Counted from the first letter of the stretch, positions 43,759-53,144 are shown. The stretch is 64,000 bases of DNA from Leptobacterium sp964389205 (GCA_964389205.1 CAYMDH010000001.1:62001-126000), one strand, 5' to 3'. The notes: a model not told the origin generated them from the letters alone. Numbers and translations are program-made.

Positions 43759-44574
43759 ATGACCATAAAACAATTAGAAGAAACAACTGAATATTTAAAG
43801 AAAAAAGGATTTGATCAACCCGAAATAGGAATAGTTCTAGGTACAGGATTAGGACAATTAGTAGATGAAATTGAAAACTCAATAGAAGCACATTATCATC
43901 ACATTCCTTCTTTTCCATTAGCCACTGTAGAGTTTCATTCTGGTAAACTAATATATGGTGAAATAGAAGGTAAAAAGGTAGTAGTGATGCAAGGCAGGTT
44001 TCATTTGTATGAAGGCTATGATTTAATAGACATCACATACCCCATACGCGTGATGGAGAAATTAGGAATTAAAAAATTATTAGTTTCTAATGCGGCAGGG
44101 GCTATTAATTTAGACCTTAAGAAAGGAGATTTAATGCTTATAGAAGATCATATTAACTTGCAAGGAGGGTCACCATTAACATTTAAAAATGTAGCAGAAT
44201 TTGGAGAGCGATTTACAGACATGAGTGAGCCTTATGATAGTGCTATGGGAAATGTATTAATGAATATTGCTAAAGATGAAAATATAAGCCTTAAAAGAGG
44301 TGTTTATGCATCTGTAGTGGGGCCTCAATTAGAAACAAAAGCAGAATATAGATACCTTAAAATTATTGGAGCAGATGCGGTAGGTATGAGTACAGTGCCA
44401 GAAATTATTGTGGCAAATCATTTAAACCTTCCTTGCGCAGCTGTATCTGTTTTAACAGATGAGTGTGATCCAGATAATTTAAAACCTGTAGATATATCAG
44501 AAATTATTGAAATAGCCGGAAAGGCAGAACCCAAAATGATTATTTTATTTAAAAAACTTATAAAACAATTTTAG
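43759..44574 (+). CDS. Class I purine nucleoside phosphorylase
   Basis: A 271-residue trimeric-type PNP with IGIVLGTGLGQLVDEIE (residues about 21-37), MQGRFHLYEGYD (about 77-88), LVSNAAGAINLDLKKGDLMLIEDHINL and GPQLETKAEYR. It splits purine nucleosides with phosphate. In an arsS-arsM cluster the expected substrate is the arseno-adenosine made by ArsS; loss of adenine gives an arsenoribose 1-phosphate for glycosylation. Housekeeping salvage is the alternative. It lies 2 bp after the CofC-like gene and 1 bp before arsM, so it is tightly coupled to the pathway. Confidence 0.93.
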   Translation: MTIKQLEETTEYLKKKGFDQPEIGIVLGTGLGQLVDEIENSIEAHYHHIPSFPLATVEFHSGKLIYGEIEGKKVVVMQGRFHLYEGYDLIDITYPIRVMEKLGIKKLLVSNAAGAINLDLKKGDLMLIEDHINLQGGSPLTFKNVAEFGERFTDMSEPYDSAMGNVLMNIAKDENISLKRGVYASVVGPQLETKAEYRYLKIIGADAVGMSTVPEIIVANHLNLPCAAVSVLTDECDPDNLKPVDISEIIEIAGKAEPKMIILFKKLIKQF

Positions 44575-44575
44575 T

Positions 44576-45544
44576 ATGTCATATTTAGATGCAACAGTAG
44601 ATGTATATAGAGAAGCAGCTTTAACCCCAGATGTTGGTTTATGCTGTACTACAAACCCAATATGGGAGCTACCAGGGCTTAAAATCCCTAAAATAATGCA
44701 AGAAATGAATTATGGTTGCGGGAGTACAGTAGATGCCCGTGATTTGGTTAATAGTCCTAAAATACTATACGTAGGTGTTGGAGGAGGAATGGAATTGTTG
44801 CAATTCTCTTATTTCTCACGTCAAAAAGGAGGCGTTATTGGGCTAGATGTAGTTGATGAAATGTTAGAAGCTTCTAGAAAAAACTTCAAAGAAGCTGAAG
44901 CAGAGAATGATTGGTTTAAAAGTGAATTTGTCGATTTAAAAAGAGGAGATGCTTTAAACCTTCCGTTAGAAGATAATAGTGTAGATGTAGCTGCTCAAAA
45001 TTGCCTGTTTAACATATTTAAAGCAGAAGACCTTAAAAAGGCAATTGCAGAAATGTATAGAGTATTAAAACCACATGGAAGATTAGTTATGAGTGATCCT
45101 ACTTGTGAACAACCTATGAATGACAATTTAAGAAACGATGATCGTTTAAGAGCTTTATGCCTAAGCGGTAGTCTGCCTATTAAAGAGTATGTAAAAATGC
45201 TTACGGATGCTGGTTTTGGAACCATTGAAATTAGAGCACGTAAACCTTACAGAATACTAGATCCTAAAAATTATGATACAGATGAATTAATTTATATAGA
45301 ATCTATTGAAGTTGCAGCTATTAAAGATCCTATGCCAGAAGATGGACCATGTATGTTTACGGGTAGAGCTGCTATCTATTTTGGAAGAGAAGATTATTTT
45401 GATGATAAAAAAGGACATGTTTTAATGAAAAATCAACCTTTAGCTGTTTGTGATAAAACTGCTGAAGCATTAAAATCATTAAATAGAGATGATATTTATT
45501 TATCTGAATCTACTTGGCATTACGATGGGGGTGGATGCTGTTAA
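44576..45544 (+). CDS. arsM: Arsenite methyltransferase ArsM (arsenosugar type)
   Basis: A 322-residue SAM-dependent methyltransferase: motif I ILYVGVGGGMELLQF (residues about 63-77), DVAAQNCLFNIF, and VLKPHGRLVMSDP. Conserved Cys pairs for As(III) are visible (GLCCTTNPIW, Cys22-23; SDPTCEQP; RALCLSGS) and the C-terminus ends GGGCC. It methylates arsenite to mono- and dimethylated arsenicals, which ArsS then adenosylates. It is the last gene of the tight arsS operon, followed by a perfect 19-bp inverted repeat. N-terminal Cys-Cys and C-terminal Cys-Cys are typical of the cluster-associated ArsM rather than the stand-alone form. Confidence 0.92.
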   Translation: MSYLDATVDVYREAALTPDVGLCCTTNPIWELPGLKIPKIMQEMNYGCGSTVDARDLVNSPKILYVGVGGGMELLQFSYFSRQKGGVIGLDVVDEMLEASRKNFKEAEAENDWFKSEFVDLKRGDALNLPLEDNSVDVAAQNCLFNIFKAEDLKKAIAEMYRVLKPHGRLVMSDPTCEQPMNDNLRNDDRLRALCLSGSLPIKEYVKMLTDAGFGTIEIRARKPYRILDPKNYDTDELIYIESIEVAAIKDPMPEDGPCMFTGRAAIYFGREDYFDDKKGHVLMKNQPLAVCDKTAEALKSLNRDDIYLSESTWHYDGGGCC

Positions 45545-45549
45545 TTAAT

Positions 45550-45589
45550 ATCAAAGACCTTTCTTATAAGTATAAGAAAGGTCTTTGAT
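45550..45589. terminator. Hairpin after arsM (19-bp perfect inverted repeat)
   Basis: ATCAAAGACCTTTCTTATA, two bases, then the exact reverse complement. It begins 5 bp after the arsM stop; downstream T richness (ATCTTTTG) is modest. Likely the end of the arsS-arsM transcript. Confidence 0.75.
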
Positions 45590-45887
45590 TATCTTTTGAA
45601 AGATACTTTAGAATCCTCTCTACTACTAAATACTTTTTACATTAATACTGTTTTATTTCTTCTTTTTGAATATGCTTTCAAAAAGACAAGAAGGACAAGA
45701 TTCTTTTTTCTATGTCTTAATCAGGAATTTAAATATAGCGAAGCTCTTTAAAATGCCTTGTAGATATCTTATTCTATGCTAGAATGAAGTCAAAATAAAT
45801 GTTAATTAACATTTAATACATTGTAAGTATAAGTAGTCTGTTACGACTTAACTCTCCAAAATTAGTTTTAACCTGATTATTGTACCC
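45590..45887. other. Intergenic region before the DUF547 gene, nothing found
   Basis: About 300 bp of A/T-rich sequence without a plausible ORF, RNA or consensus promoter. It must contain the promoter for the DUF547-glycosyltransferase pair. Confidence 0.5.
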
Positions 45888-46784
45888 ATGAACAAATTTA
45901 TTTTAATACTAACAGCTTTTGGATTTTTCTCACTGTCTTGCGGAACAGGGAAAAAAGTAGTGACACAAACAGAATTCAAAACCATAGCTGTAGCAGAAAC
46001 ACCAAAAGAAAAAATTATAGAAGCTATACCCCCTTCACCAGTTACAGTTGAAAAAATAGAAGAAAAAATAAAAGAAGTTGAGGAAGAAGTTTTAGTTCCA
46101 GTAAAGCCTGTAAAGGAAATATTGATTGAAAAATCTACAGAAGCTTTTAATCATAATTTATGGAATGATTTACTTCAAAAACATGTTTCAAATCAAGGGA
46201 ATGTTAATTACAAAGGATTTAAAGAAGATAGAACTCAATTAAAAGCTTATTTAGATGAGCTAGCTTCAAATTTGCCTAAAGAATCTTGGACTAAAGATGA
46301 TAAAATGGCATATTGGATTAATGTCTATAATGCTTATACGGTAAAACTTATTTTAGACAATTACCCTACAACTAGTATCAAAGACATTAAAGACCCATGG
46401 GGGCAACGTTTTTTTAAGCTAGGAAGTAAATGGTACAATCTTAACGAAGTTGAGCATCAAATATTAAGAAAGATGGGAGATGCTCGTATTCATTTTGCCA
46501 TTGTTTGTGCTTCAGTTTCTTGTCCTACATTAGAAAACAAAGCTTTTACAGCAACTGATTTGGACAAACAACTAACTGTAGCAGCAAAAAGATTTTTATT
46601 AGATGAAACAAAAAATAATATTTCTGAAGATAAAGTGAAATTATCTAAAATATTTAAATGGTTTGCAAAAGATTTCAAACAAAATAGTAGTTTAGCATCT
46701 TTTTTAAGTAAATATTCAGGAGTGGATATTTCAGAAAAGGTAAAAATTTCATATAACACTTACGATTGGAACCTAAATGAATAA
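45888..46784 (+). CDS. DUF547 lipoprotein
   Basis: A 298-residue protein with a lipoprotein signal (FGFFSLSCG, Cys near residue 18), a charged Pro/Glu/Lys-rich linker (residues about 40-85) and a DUF547 domain: MAYWINVYNAYTVKLILDNYP, HFAIVCASVSCPTL (conserved His/Cys) and LSKIFKWFAKDFK. DUF547 has a papain-like look with a Cys and His in conserved places, but no proven activity. It overlaps the following arsenosugar glycosyltransferase gene by 8 bp, so it is likely part of the pathway or its export. A second DUF547 protein is encoded at 52210-52914. Confidence 0.88.
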   Translation: MNKFILILTAFGFFSLSCGTGKKVVTQTEFKTIAVAETPKEKIIEAIPPSPVTVEKIEEKIKEVEEEVLVPVKPVKEILIEKSTEAFNHNLWNDLLQKHVSNQGNVNYKGFKEDRTQLKAYLDELASNLPKESWTKDDKMAYWINVYNAYTVKLILDNYPTTSIKDIKDPWGQRFFKLGSKWYNLNEVEHQILRKMGDARIHFAIVCASVSCPTLENKAFTATDLDKQLTVAAKRFLLDETKNNISEDKVKLSKIFKWFAKDFKQNSSLASFLSKYSGVDISEKVKISYNTYDWNLNE

Positions 46785-47478
46785 ACCGAAAATATCAATT
46801 ATTATTCCTATTATTAATGAAGGAGCAACAATTGATACATTTTTAACTTATTTATTAGAAACGTCAACTATAAAAAATATAGCTGAAATTATTGTAGTTG
46901 ATGGAGGTAGTACAGATGATTCAAAACAAAAAATAAAACGTTTTCCAGAAATCGTTTTAGTTTCATCAGAAAAAGGACGCGCAAAACAAATGAATGTAGG
47001 TGTTAGGCACGCTACAGGAGAGATTCTTTATTTTCTTCATGCAGATAGTTATCCGCCTAAGAACTTCGACGAACAAATTATTAAAGCATACATAGAAAAA
47101 AAACCTGCGGGTTGTTTTAGAATGAAATTTGACCATAAACATCCTGTTTTGCAATTTTTTCAATGGTTTACTAGATTCAATCATAAGAGTTGCAGAGGGG
47201 GTGATCAATCACTTTTTGTAGAAAAAGAACTATTTAATAGGCTTGGAGGTTACGATGAAGCTTATTTAATATGTGAAGATTATGATTTGATTGTTAGAAT
47301 TTATGATAACTCTAGTTTCTCAATTATTCCAGATTATATTATCACTTCTGCTCGTAGGTATTTAAAAATTGGTGTCTGGAAACTCCAATATCATTTTACA
47401 GTTATTCACTTAAAGAGCTTTGTAGGAGCAACTCCAGATCAACTCTATAATTATTATAAAAGATATGTTCTAACTTAA
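46777..47478 (+). CDS. TIGR04283-type (MftF-like) arsenosugar biosynthesis glycosyltransferase
   Basis: A 233-residue family 2 glycosyltransferase: ISIIIPIINEGATIDTFL (residues 5-22), EIIVVDGGSTDDS (about 39-51), a metal-binding HADS (LYFLHADSYPP), and RGGDQSLFVEK. This is the TIGR04283 class found with arsS/arsM, expected to attach a sugar or glycerol moiety to arsenoribose. It shares 8 bp with the DUF547 gene. Some 80 bp later a GH1 gene begins. Donor sugar and acceptor cannot be read from sequence. Confidence 0.9.
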   Translation: MNKPKISIIIPIINEGATIDTFLTYLLETSTIKNIAEIIVVDGGSTDDSKQKIKRFPEIVLVSSEKGRAKQMNVGVRHATGEILYFLHADSYPPKNFDEQIIKAYIEKKPAGCFRMKFDHKHPVLQFFQWFTRFNHKSCRGGDQSLFVEKELFNRLGGYDEAYLICEDYDLIVRIYDNSSFSIIPDYIITSARRYLKIGVWKLQYHFTVIHLKSFVGATPDQLYNYYKRYVLT

Positions 47479-47560
47479 TAAAAAAAAGGAACATATTTTT
47501 GCTAAATAATTTAAAACCTACCATTTTTAAGTATTTAAATCGTTTTTTAAAACAATCTAA

Positions 47561-48943
47561 ATGATACAATTTCCTAAAGATTTTATATGGGGCTCGGCGA
47601 CTTCTAGTTATCAAGTAGAAGGTGCTGCAAATAAGTACGGAAGAGGCCCAAGTATATGGGATGCTTTTTCGCATATAAAGGGGCGTACTCATAATGGAGA
47701 TCATGGAGATTTTGCATGTGACCATTATCATAAATACAAAGAAGATGTAAAACTGATGGCCAATTTGGGCTTAAAAGCATATCGTTTTTCAATTTCCTGG
47801 AGTAGAATACAACCAGATGGGAAAGGCACTATTAATAAAGAAGGAATTCAGTTTTATTCAAACCTAATTGATGAATTGTTAAAATATGATATAGAACCAT
47901 GGGTAACATTATATCATTGGGACCTTCCTTTGGCATTAGAAATGGAGAATGACGGATGGTTAGATTCAGGCATTGCCAATTATTTTGAAAAATATGCACG
48001 TATTTGTTTTGAGCATTTTGGAGATCGGGTAAAAAATTGGATTACCTTAAATGAACCCTGGGTAGTAGCTATTTTAGGATATAACGAAGGTGTTTTTGCT
48101 CCTGGGAGAAAGTCAAATACAGAGCCTTATATAGTGGCTCATAATTTATTAAGGGCACATGGTAAAGCGGTTACTCTATATAGAAAAGAATATAAACCAA
48201 CTCAGAAAGGTAAAATAGGAATTACAAATAATTGTGATTGGAGAGAACCTCTTACAAATTCTAAAGAAGATGTTGAAGCGGCTCAACGAGCGTTAGAATT
48301 TTTTTTAGGATGGTTTGCAGATCCTATTTATTTTGGAGATTACCCAAAAGTTATGCGAGATAGATTAGGAAATCGTTTGCCCAAGTTTTCAAAAGAAGAT
48401 AAGGAGATGATCCAGGGGTCTTCAGATTTTTTTTGTTTAAATCATTATTCAACATTAATGACATCAAATGGAAAAGAAGGAGAGGTTTCTAAAAACGAAG
48501 TATATGGCAATGGAGGTGTTTTTGAAGATCAATTGGTTAAACTTTCGTTAGATCCAGACTGGAAGCTTACAGATATGCAATGGCCTTTGGTTCCTTGGGG
48601 GTGTGAAAAATTATTGAAATGGATACAAAACCGTTATGATAACCCACCGATTTATATTACTGAAAATGGATGTGCTTCTAAGGATAGCATAGAAAATGGA
48701 GAAGTAAAAGATGATTTGCGATTAGAATATATTCAATCATATCTAAAAGCTTGCGCAAGTGCAATAGCTTCAGGGGTTCAATTAAAAGGGTATTTTGTAT
48801 GGTCGTTATTAGATAATTTTGAATGGGCCTTAGGGTATTCGAAAAGATTTGGGATACATTATGTAGATTATGTTACTGGAGAACGAACTCCTAAAGATTC
48901 TGCAAAATGGTATAAAAAATTAATAGAAGATAATTCAAATTAG
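47561..48943 (+). CDS. GH1 beta-glucosidase
   Basis: A 460-residue cytoplasmic GH1 enzyme with FPKDFIWGSATSSYQVEGA (residues 3-21), acid/base Glu in NWITLNEPWVV (about 160-170) and nucleophile Glu in IYITENG (about 366-372). Length and motifs indicate a full (beta/alpha)8 beta-glucosidase or beta-galactosidase-like enzyme hydrolysing small beta-glycosides. No signal peptide. Its stop overlaps the convergent Omp85 gene stop by 4 bp. Its place after the arsenosugar glycosyltransferase could mean it trims or recycles a glycosylated product, but a free sugar-scavenging role is equally possible. Confidence 0.93.
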   Translation: MIQFPKDFIWGSATSSYQVEGAANKYGRGPSIWDAFSHIKGRTHNGDHGDFACDHYHKYKEDVKLMANLGLKAYRFSISWSRIQPDGKGTINKEGIQFYSNLIDELLKYDIEPWVTLYHWDLPLALEMENDGWLDSGIANYFEKYARICFEHFGDRVKNWITLNEPWVVAILGYNEGVFAPGRKSNTEPYIVAHNLLRAHGKAVTLYRKEYKPTQKGKIGITNNCDWREPLTNSKEDVEAAQRALEFFLGWFADPIYFGDYPKVMRDRLGNRLPKFSKEDKEMIQGSSDFFCLNHYSTLMTSNGKEGEVSKNEVYGNGGVFEDQLVKLSLDPDWKLTDMQWPLVPWGCEKLLKWIQNRYDNPPIYITENGCASKDSIENGEVKDDLRLEYIQSYLKACASAIASGVQLKGYFVWSLLDNFEWALGYSKRFGIHYVDYVTGERTPKDSAKWYKKLIEDNSN

Positions 48944-50202
48944 AAGTATTGTCCTAATCCAAAAACTATCCCATTATTGTTGCCTTTGGTAAGTCCATAA
49001 CCATAATCAATTCTAAAAACAGCATTGAAAATTCTTTTATGAATAAACCGTAAACCTACGCCAGGAGAAATAGTTGCTTTATTGATATTGAAGAAATCAT
49101 TAAGCTCTCCTCCGGGTCTTCTCCAACTACCTGCGTCAAGAAAGATATTGCTTTGCATAGAGAACCATTTTTTATCTATTAATGTATATCTGTATTCTGT
49201 ATTTAAAACTAGCGTTCCGGTTCCTCTGTTTATAATATTACCAACTCCTCTAATGTTTATGTTGTTGTCTAATTCAAAGGGGGCAAAGGGGCTATCATCA
49301 TTAGAAGAAATTCCGATTCTAAAACGAGTTGCCCAATTTCCTCGTTTTCCAATCCTTTTGAAATAATCAAAATCATTGGTAAAAAGGAAAAAATCATTTT
49401 GAAAATCATTTTCAGATGTAACCACTAAAAAATTAGTGGTATTTCTAATTCCAGAAACATATTGATAATCATAATCTAGATTATTGTATGTATAAAGTAA
49501 TTTAAACTGCCACTTCTGAAGATCAAGAAAATCAGGAAGCTCATCTGTTAAAGTGCCGTCTAGAAACAAATATTCTTCTTTAAATAGACTCCCTCCAATT
49601 TGGAAATTATTACGAAAGTTGAGTTCATAAAGAAATAATGCTTCGATGCCTCTATTTCGTATTCTATAATTTGCCGTGCCTGCTTCAGTGAATAGTGGTT
49701 CCCGCCTATTTATATTATCATAATTAAGAGCTAATCCAAATTTATTCGTAAATAGATATGGAGCAAAAAAATTAAATCCAAAAGAATTAAAAACATTATT
49801 TTCAAAAGAAGCACCTATCCCTATATTTCTTCCTAGGAAATTAAAATCATACAATGCTAACCTGTATGCGGCTCCTTGATCACGAGCTGTAAAAATATTA
49901 ATTTCAGGAATAATAGTAAAACTTTCTTCTATGTGGTAAAAAACATTATAAAGATTATCATGAGAATGAAATACTTGATAGTAAGCATGAGAGATACCTG
50001 CTAATCTTTTTAATTTAATAACATCCTGATCTAATTTTGTAGAATCTAATACATATCCATTTTTTGTTTTAATTAATTTTTTGACAAATGATGGTCTTGT
50101 TTTTTTAACACCTTTTATTTTGATATCATAAACTATTCTATCTTGTGCATATGATAGTGTCACAAATAAAAATAATAGAATATAGAGTATTTTTTTTATC
50201 AT
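48940..50202 (-). CDS. Omp85-superfamily (BamA/ShlB-like) outer membrane protein with a single POTRA-like domain
   Basis: A 420-residue protein: signal peptide (ILYILLFLFVTLSYAQ), one POTRA-like segment (IVYDIKIKGVKKTRPSFVKKLIKTK and KLKRLAGISHAYYQV, residues about 22-90), then a 16-strand barrel (RLALYDFNFLGRNIGIGASF, FRIDYGYGLTKGNNNGIVFGLGQYF end). The C-terminal Phe and VFGLGQYF match an assembly signal. Proteins of this size insert or secrete partner proteins or lipids. It overlaps the GH113-like gene by one base (50202) on the same strand and the GH1 gene by 4 bp convergently. Partner unknown. Confidence 0.82.
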   Translation of the reverse strand: MIKKILYILLFLFVTLSYAQDRIVYDIKIKGVKKTRPSFVKKLIKTKNGYVLDSTKLDQDVIKLKRLAGISHAYYQVFHSHDNLYNVFYHIEESFTIIPEINIFTARDQGAAYRLALYDFNFLGRNIGIGASFENNVFNSFGFNFFAPYLFTNKFGLALNYDNINRREPLFTEAGTANYRIRNRGIEALFLYELNFRNNFQIGGSLFKEEYLFLDGTLTDELPDFLDLQKWQFKLLYTYNNLDYDYQYVSGIRNTTNFLVVTSENDFQNDFFLFTNDFDYFKRIGKRGNWATRFRIGISSNDDSPFAPFELDNNINIRGVGNIINRGTGTLVLNTEYRYTLIDKKWFSMQSNIFLDAGSWRRPGGELNDFFNINKATISPGVGLRFIHKRIFNAVFRIDYGYGLTKGNNNGIVFGLGQYF

Positions 50203-51203
50203 TAATATATTCCGTAAAGCTCTTTTATCAGTTTTTCTGCAGGTTTATTTTGAGGGGTGAATCTTGAGTTTTTAGAACCTCCTGCTCTTTCATGATAATC
50301 ATACCATTTCCATAGAAAGCCTCCGGCAAACCAGCTTTCAGGCCAAAATTCATCAAACAAAGCTTTTAAAGCTATTTTTTGCGCTTTTAAATTAACATTG
50401 GTTTGGTTTCGATCAGAATTCCAAGGTTTTTCAGTATTAAAATCAATACTTCTATATCCATATTCTGTGAAGAGTATTGGAATATCTTTTTGCTTTTGAA
50501 GTGCAATTATTTTTTCTTTATGCCTGTCCCATTCAATTTTGAGCTCTTCCAACAAAGGTGTTTTAGATTTGCTAAGAGGAAAATAGGCATCTATACCTAT
50601 ATAGTCAATTTGATTCCAAAAAGGAACTTTATCAAACTTATCCCAGTTTTCGGCATAGGTTAATTTTCCTTTGTAAACCTTTTTTACATTTTTGATGAGG
50701 CGATTCCAAAATTCTGGACGCTCAATAACAAATTTATTTAATTCGGTTCCAAGACAAAAAAGCTCTGCTTCTATTTCTTGTGCTAAAATAGCATATTCTA
50801 AAATAAAAGATTCGTAAGCCTTCTCAAAAGCAATCCAATCTTCTTCGGTTTTCATATTGATATACCCTGTAAACTCACCTCTCCATACCCATATTTGAGG
50901 CTTTACCATTACTTTAATCTTGTTTTTATGAAATAAAGCAGTAGTAGTTTTTACTCCTATTTTACGCTCTCCCCACCATTGACTTTCACGATTAAATGAA
51001 ATATTTGTAGAATATAATTCTCTCATGAAACCAAAAGGCATTAAGGTTACCCAATTTGCATTTACATCTATGACAGGTTGTATGATATTTTCACTAACAA
51101 CATTCCTGCCTCCAACAAAACTGATTCCATTTATTTTGGAAGACTGACTCCATGAAATGTTTGTTATTATTATAAAAATAAAAACGAGCTTTATTTTTTC
51201 CAT
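50202..51203 (-). CDS. GH113-like (mannanase-type) secreted glycoside hydrolase
   Basis: A 333-residue protein with a short signal (FIFIIITNISWSQ) and a TIM barrel. Candidate catalytic residues: Glu in LFCLGTELNKF (acid/base) and Glu in ILFTEYGYRS (nucleophile), with WKWYDY near the end; this layout matches GH113 beta-mannanases and related 1,4-beta-glycanase TIM barrels. It is the first of a two-gene left-reading unit with the Omp85 protein, whose start it overlaps by one base. It may cut beta-mannosidic or other glycans in the periplasm or at the surface; specificity is not certain. Confidence 0.8.
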   Translation of the reverse strand: MEKIKLVFIFIIITNISWSQSSKINGISFVGGRNVVSENIIQPVIDVNANWVTLMPFGFMRELYSTNISFNRESQWWGERKIGVKTTTALFHKNKIKVMVKPQIWVWRGEFTGYINMKTEEDWIAFEKAYESFILEYAILAQEIEAELFCLGTELNKFVIERPEFWNRLIKNVKKVYKGKLTYAENWDKFDKVPFWNQIDYIGIDAYFPLSKSKTPLLEELKIEWDRHKEKIIALQKQKDIPILFTEYGYRSIDFNTEKPWNSDRNQTNVNLKAQKIALKALFDEFWPESWFAGGFLWKWYDYHERAGGSKNSRFTPQNKPAEKLIKELYGIY

Positions 51204-51247
51204 ATTTAGTAAAGAAATAAAAATAAAGCTCGAATTTACGAGTAAAC

Positions 51248-52189
51248 TTATAAAATAACCCTTAGACCTATGTTAAATGTTTGACCTGTATTAGCATCTC
51301 TTGCTCTAAAAAAGTTAGAATACGATGTTTCAACACTCAAATCATCTGTTAATTGATATTTTACACCTGCTCCTACAGTAGTAAAATTCTGATCAAAATC
51401 ATTTCCCAAATCAATTAAAAAGAATTGCTGACTAAATAATTGTAGTGTCCATTTTGGTGTAGGGAAATAACTTAAAAACCCAGAATACACAACTCTTAAA
51501 CTATTATTAGCAAAACCTCCTTCAGAAGTATTAAAGAGTCCATTAGCATCTGTAAAACCTTCTGTTTCTTCTCCAAGGTTTAATTCTGTGTTTAAATCAA
51601 TAAAAGTTTGAAATTTGTTTCCAGGAAATGTATAATCATAGAAAAAACGGTTTTGAATCACATAAGTTTTTTCATCAAAAAACACTCCTTGCTCTACTTC
51701 ATTATCAATTAATGGTATAGAGAATGAGTGTAAAACAGAAAAGTTAGGTACATTTTTAAATGGCTGCCATTTAATGGCAGGAGCAATGGCTGTAAAACCC
51801 GATCTTGAAACCCCCGATTCTCCATCGAAATTAAAGACGTCAAAAACTCCGCCACCTCCAATTGTATTTGATCTAAATTCAGTAAGAAACCCAATGTTGA
51901 CTCTTCTGTTTTTAGAAATTCCGAAGAAAACTTCTAGTGAAGAAGTGAAAAAGTTTTGCCTTCCTCCAGTACTAAAATCATTTCCATCTTCGTCAAAAAA
52001 AGTAGTAGTTGTAAATAGGTTGTTAAACCATTTGATATCTACTTGTCCTTTATATAATAATTTTGATGGTGTAAATTCTAAGAGGTTACTTTGTTTTTGC
52101 TGATCTGGAGTTTCTTCATCTTCTTGTGAATATCCAGTATGCGTAATTGCAACAAAAAGTAATGTGATAATGAGTGATAATTTTTTCAT
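51248..52189 (-). CDS. Secreted beta-barrel protein of unknown function
   Basis: A 313-residue protein with signal peptide (LSLIITLLFVAITHTGYSQ). The mature part is Asp/Glu-rich early (EDEETPDQQKQ) and then alternates aromatics as in beta-barrels (LYKGQVDIKWFNNLFTTTTFF, FFDYTFPGNKFQTFIDLNTE, LRVVYSGFLSYFPTP), ending VETSYSNFFRARDANTGQTFNIGLRVIL. I do not recognise a named family; length and layout resemble outer-membrane porin-like proteins. It lies between the second DUF547 gene and the GH113-like gene, on the same strand with gaps of 20 and 44 bp, so it belongs to that operon. Confidence 0.75.
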   Translation of the reverse strand: MKKLSLIITLLFVAITHTGYSQEDEETPDQQKQSNLLEFTPSKLLYKGQVDIKWFNNLFTTTTFFDEDGNDFSTGGRQNFFTSSLEVFFGISKNRRVNIGFLTEFRSNTIGGGGVFDVFNFDGESGVSRSGFTAIAPAIKWQPFKNVPNFSVLHSFSIPLIDNEVEQGVFFDEKTYVIQNRFFYDYTFPGNKFQTFIDLNTELNLGEETEGFTDANGLFNTSEGGFANNSLRVVYSGFLSYFPTPKWTLQLFSQQFFLIDLGNDFDQNFTTVGAGVKYQLTDDLSVETSYSNFFRARDANTGQTFNIGLRVIL

Positions 52190-52209
52190 TTTAAATGTTT
52201 TGGTATTAA

Positions 52210-52914
52210 TTATTTAGTGTTTAGTGTCCAATTATAAGTGTAGTATCCTAATTTAAAATTAGAAGGTATTTTTTCAGTTCTATATTTATTTATAAAATCA
52301 ATTTCTGATTGCCCTTTTTTTACAAAATCTTCTTTATACCATTTTAAAATCTCAGAAACTAGAATTTTATTTTTCTTAATTTTAATAAAGTTACTATTAT
52401 TTAAAGCTAATTTAGTTTGTCTTGTTAATTGAGCATCTAATGTATTTGGCAAATAAGCTTCATTAATAAGAGGAGGACAACCTATAGCTCCACAAACTAG
52501 TACAAAATGAAATCTTGCATCGTTAAATTGAGCCCTTAGTAGTTTGTTTTCAATATCGTTCAAGACTATTTTTTTCCCTCCTATAGTATGTTTCTTTTTA
52601 TCAAAAAAACCACCAACAAGAGGAGTTTTAGTAGGGTAGATATCTATAACACCTTTAATGACAGATAGATTATAGGCATTAATCCAAAAAGCTTGATATG
52701 TATTTGCATCATCTTTAGATACTTTTATAGTATTGGCAATAGCAATTAATTCATTTAATCCCTCGGGAGATTTATGAATTGCTGGATAATCTACTTTTCC
52801 ATTGCTTACATGGGTTTTAAAAAAGGTATTTGCTTTTTCAAAAAAAGTATTTGCCTGTGAAAAGCTTAAATTGGTTGATGTTATTATCAATATTACTGTA
52901 ATTATTTTTTTCAT
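52210..52914 (-). CDS. Second DUF547 protein, secreted
   Basis: A 234-residue protein with signal peptide (IITVILIITSTNLSFSQ) and a DUF547 domain: YQAFWINAYNLSVIKGVIDIYP, FHFVLVCGAIGCPPL and ILKWYKEDFVK, matching the copy at 45888-46784 but without its charged linker and lipobox. Both copies preserve His and the Cys of C-x-x-x-x-x-x-x-C-P. It heads the left-reading unit with the beta-barrel, GH113-like and Omp85 genes, divergent from the flavoprotein gene. Having two DUF547 genes around one arsenosugar locus suggests this domain matters there. Confidence 0.88.
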   Translation of the reverse strand: MKKIITVILIITSTNLSFSQANTFFEKANTFFKTHVSNGKVDYPAIHKSPEGLNELIAIANTIKVSKDDANTYQAFWINAYNLSVIKGVIDIYPTKTPLVGGFFDKKKHTIGGKKIVLNDIENKLLRAQFNDARFHFVLVCGAIGCPPLINEAYLPNTLDAQLTRQTKLALNNSNFIKIKKNKILVSEILKWYKEDFVKKGQSEIDFINKYRTEKIPSNFKLGYYTYNWTLNTK

Positions 52915-53144
52915 AATCTTATTTAATTAGTTTGAGCCATTTAGGTCTATTTTTTTATAACAAACTTACAAATAAAAATAAAAAATTTAAAAATCTTAAC
53001 TTGTTCATTTTCAATGCAATTAAATGATGATACGACTTTATATTCCTTACAAAGCGCTATTATTTATACTGATTCTAAATTATTTTTTCAAATTAAGTTC
53101 TTAACTTTCGAGTCGACTTATTATTGAACAATTTAATACACACT

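Noticed and set aside
45550..45589. 19-bp inverted repeat as a transposon end or MITE
   Set aside because: It is a single hairpin directly behind arsM in terminator position with no flanking duplication.
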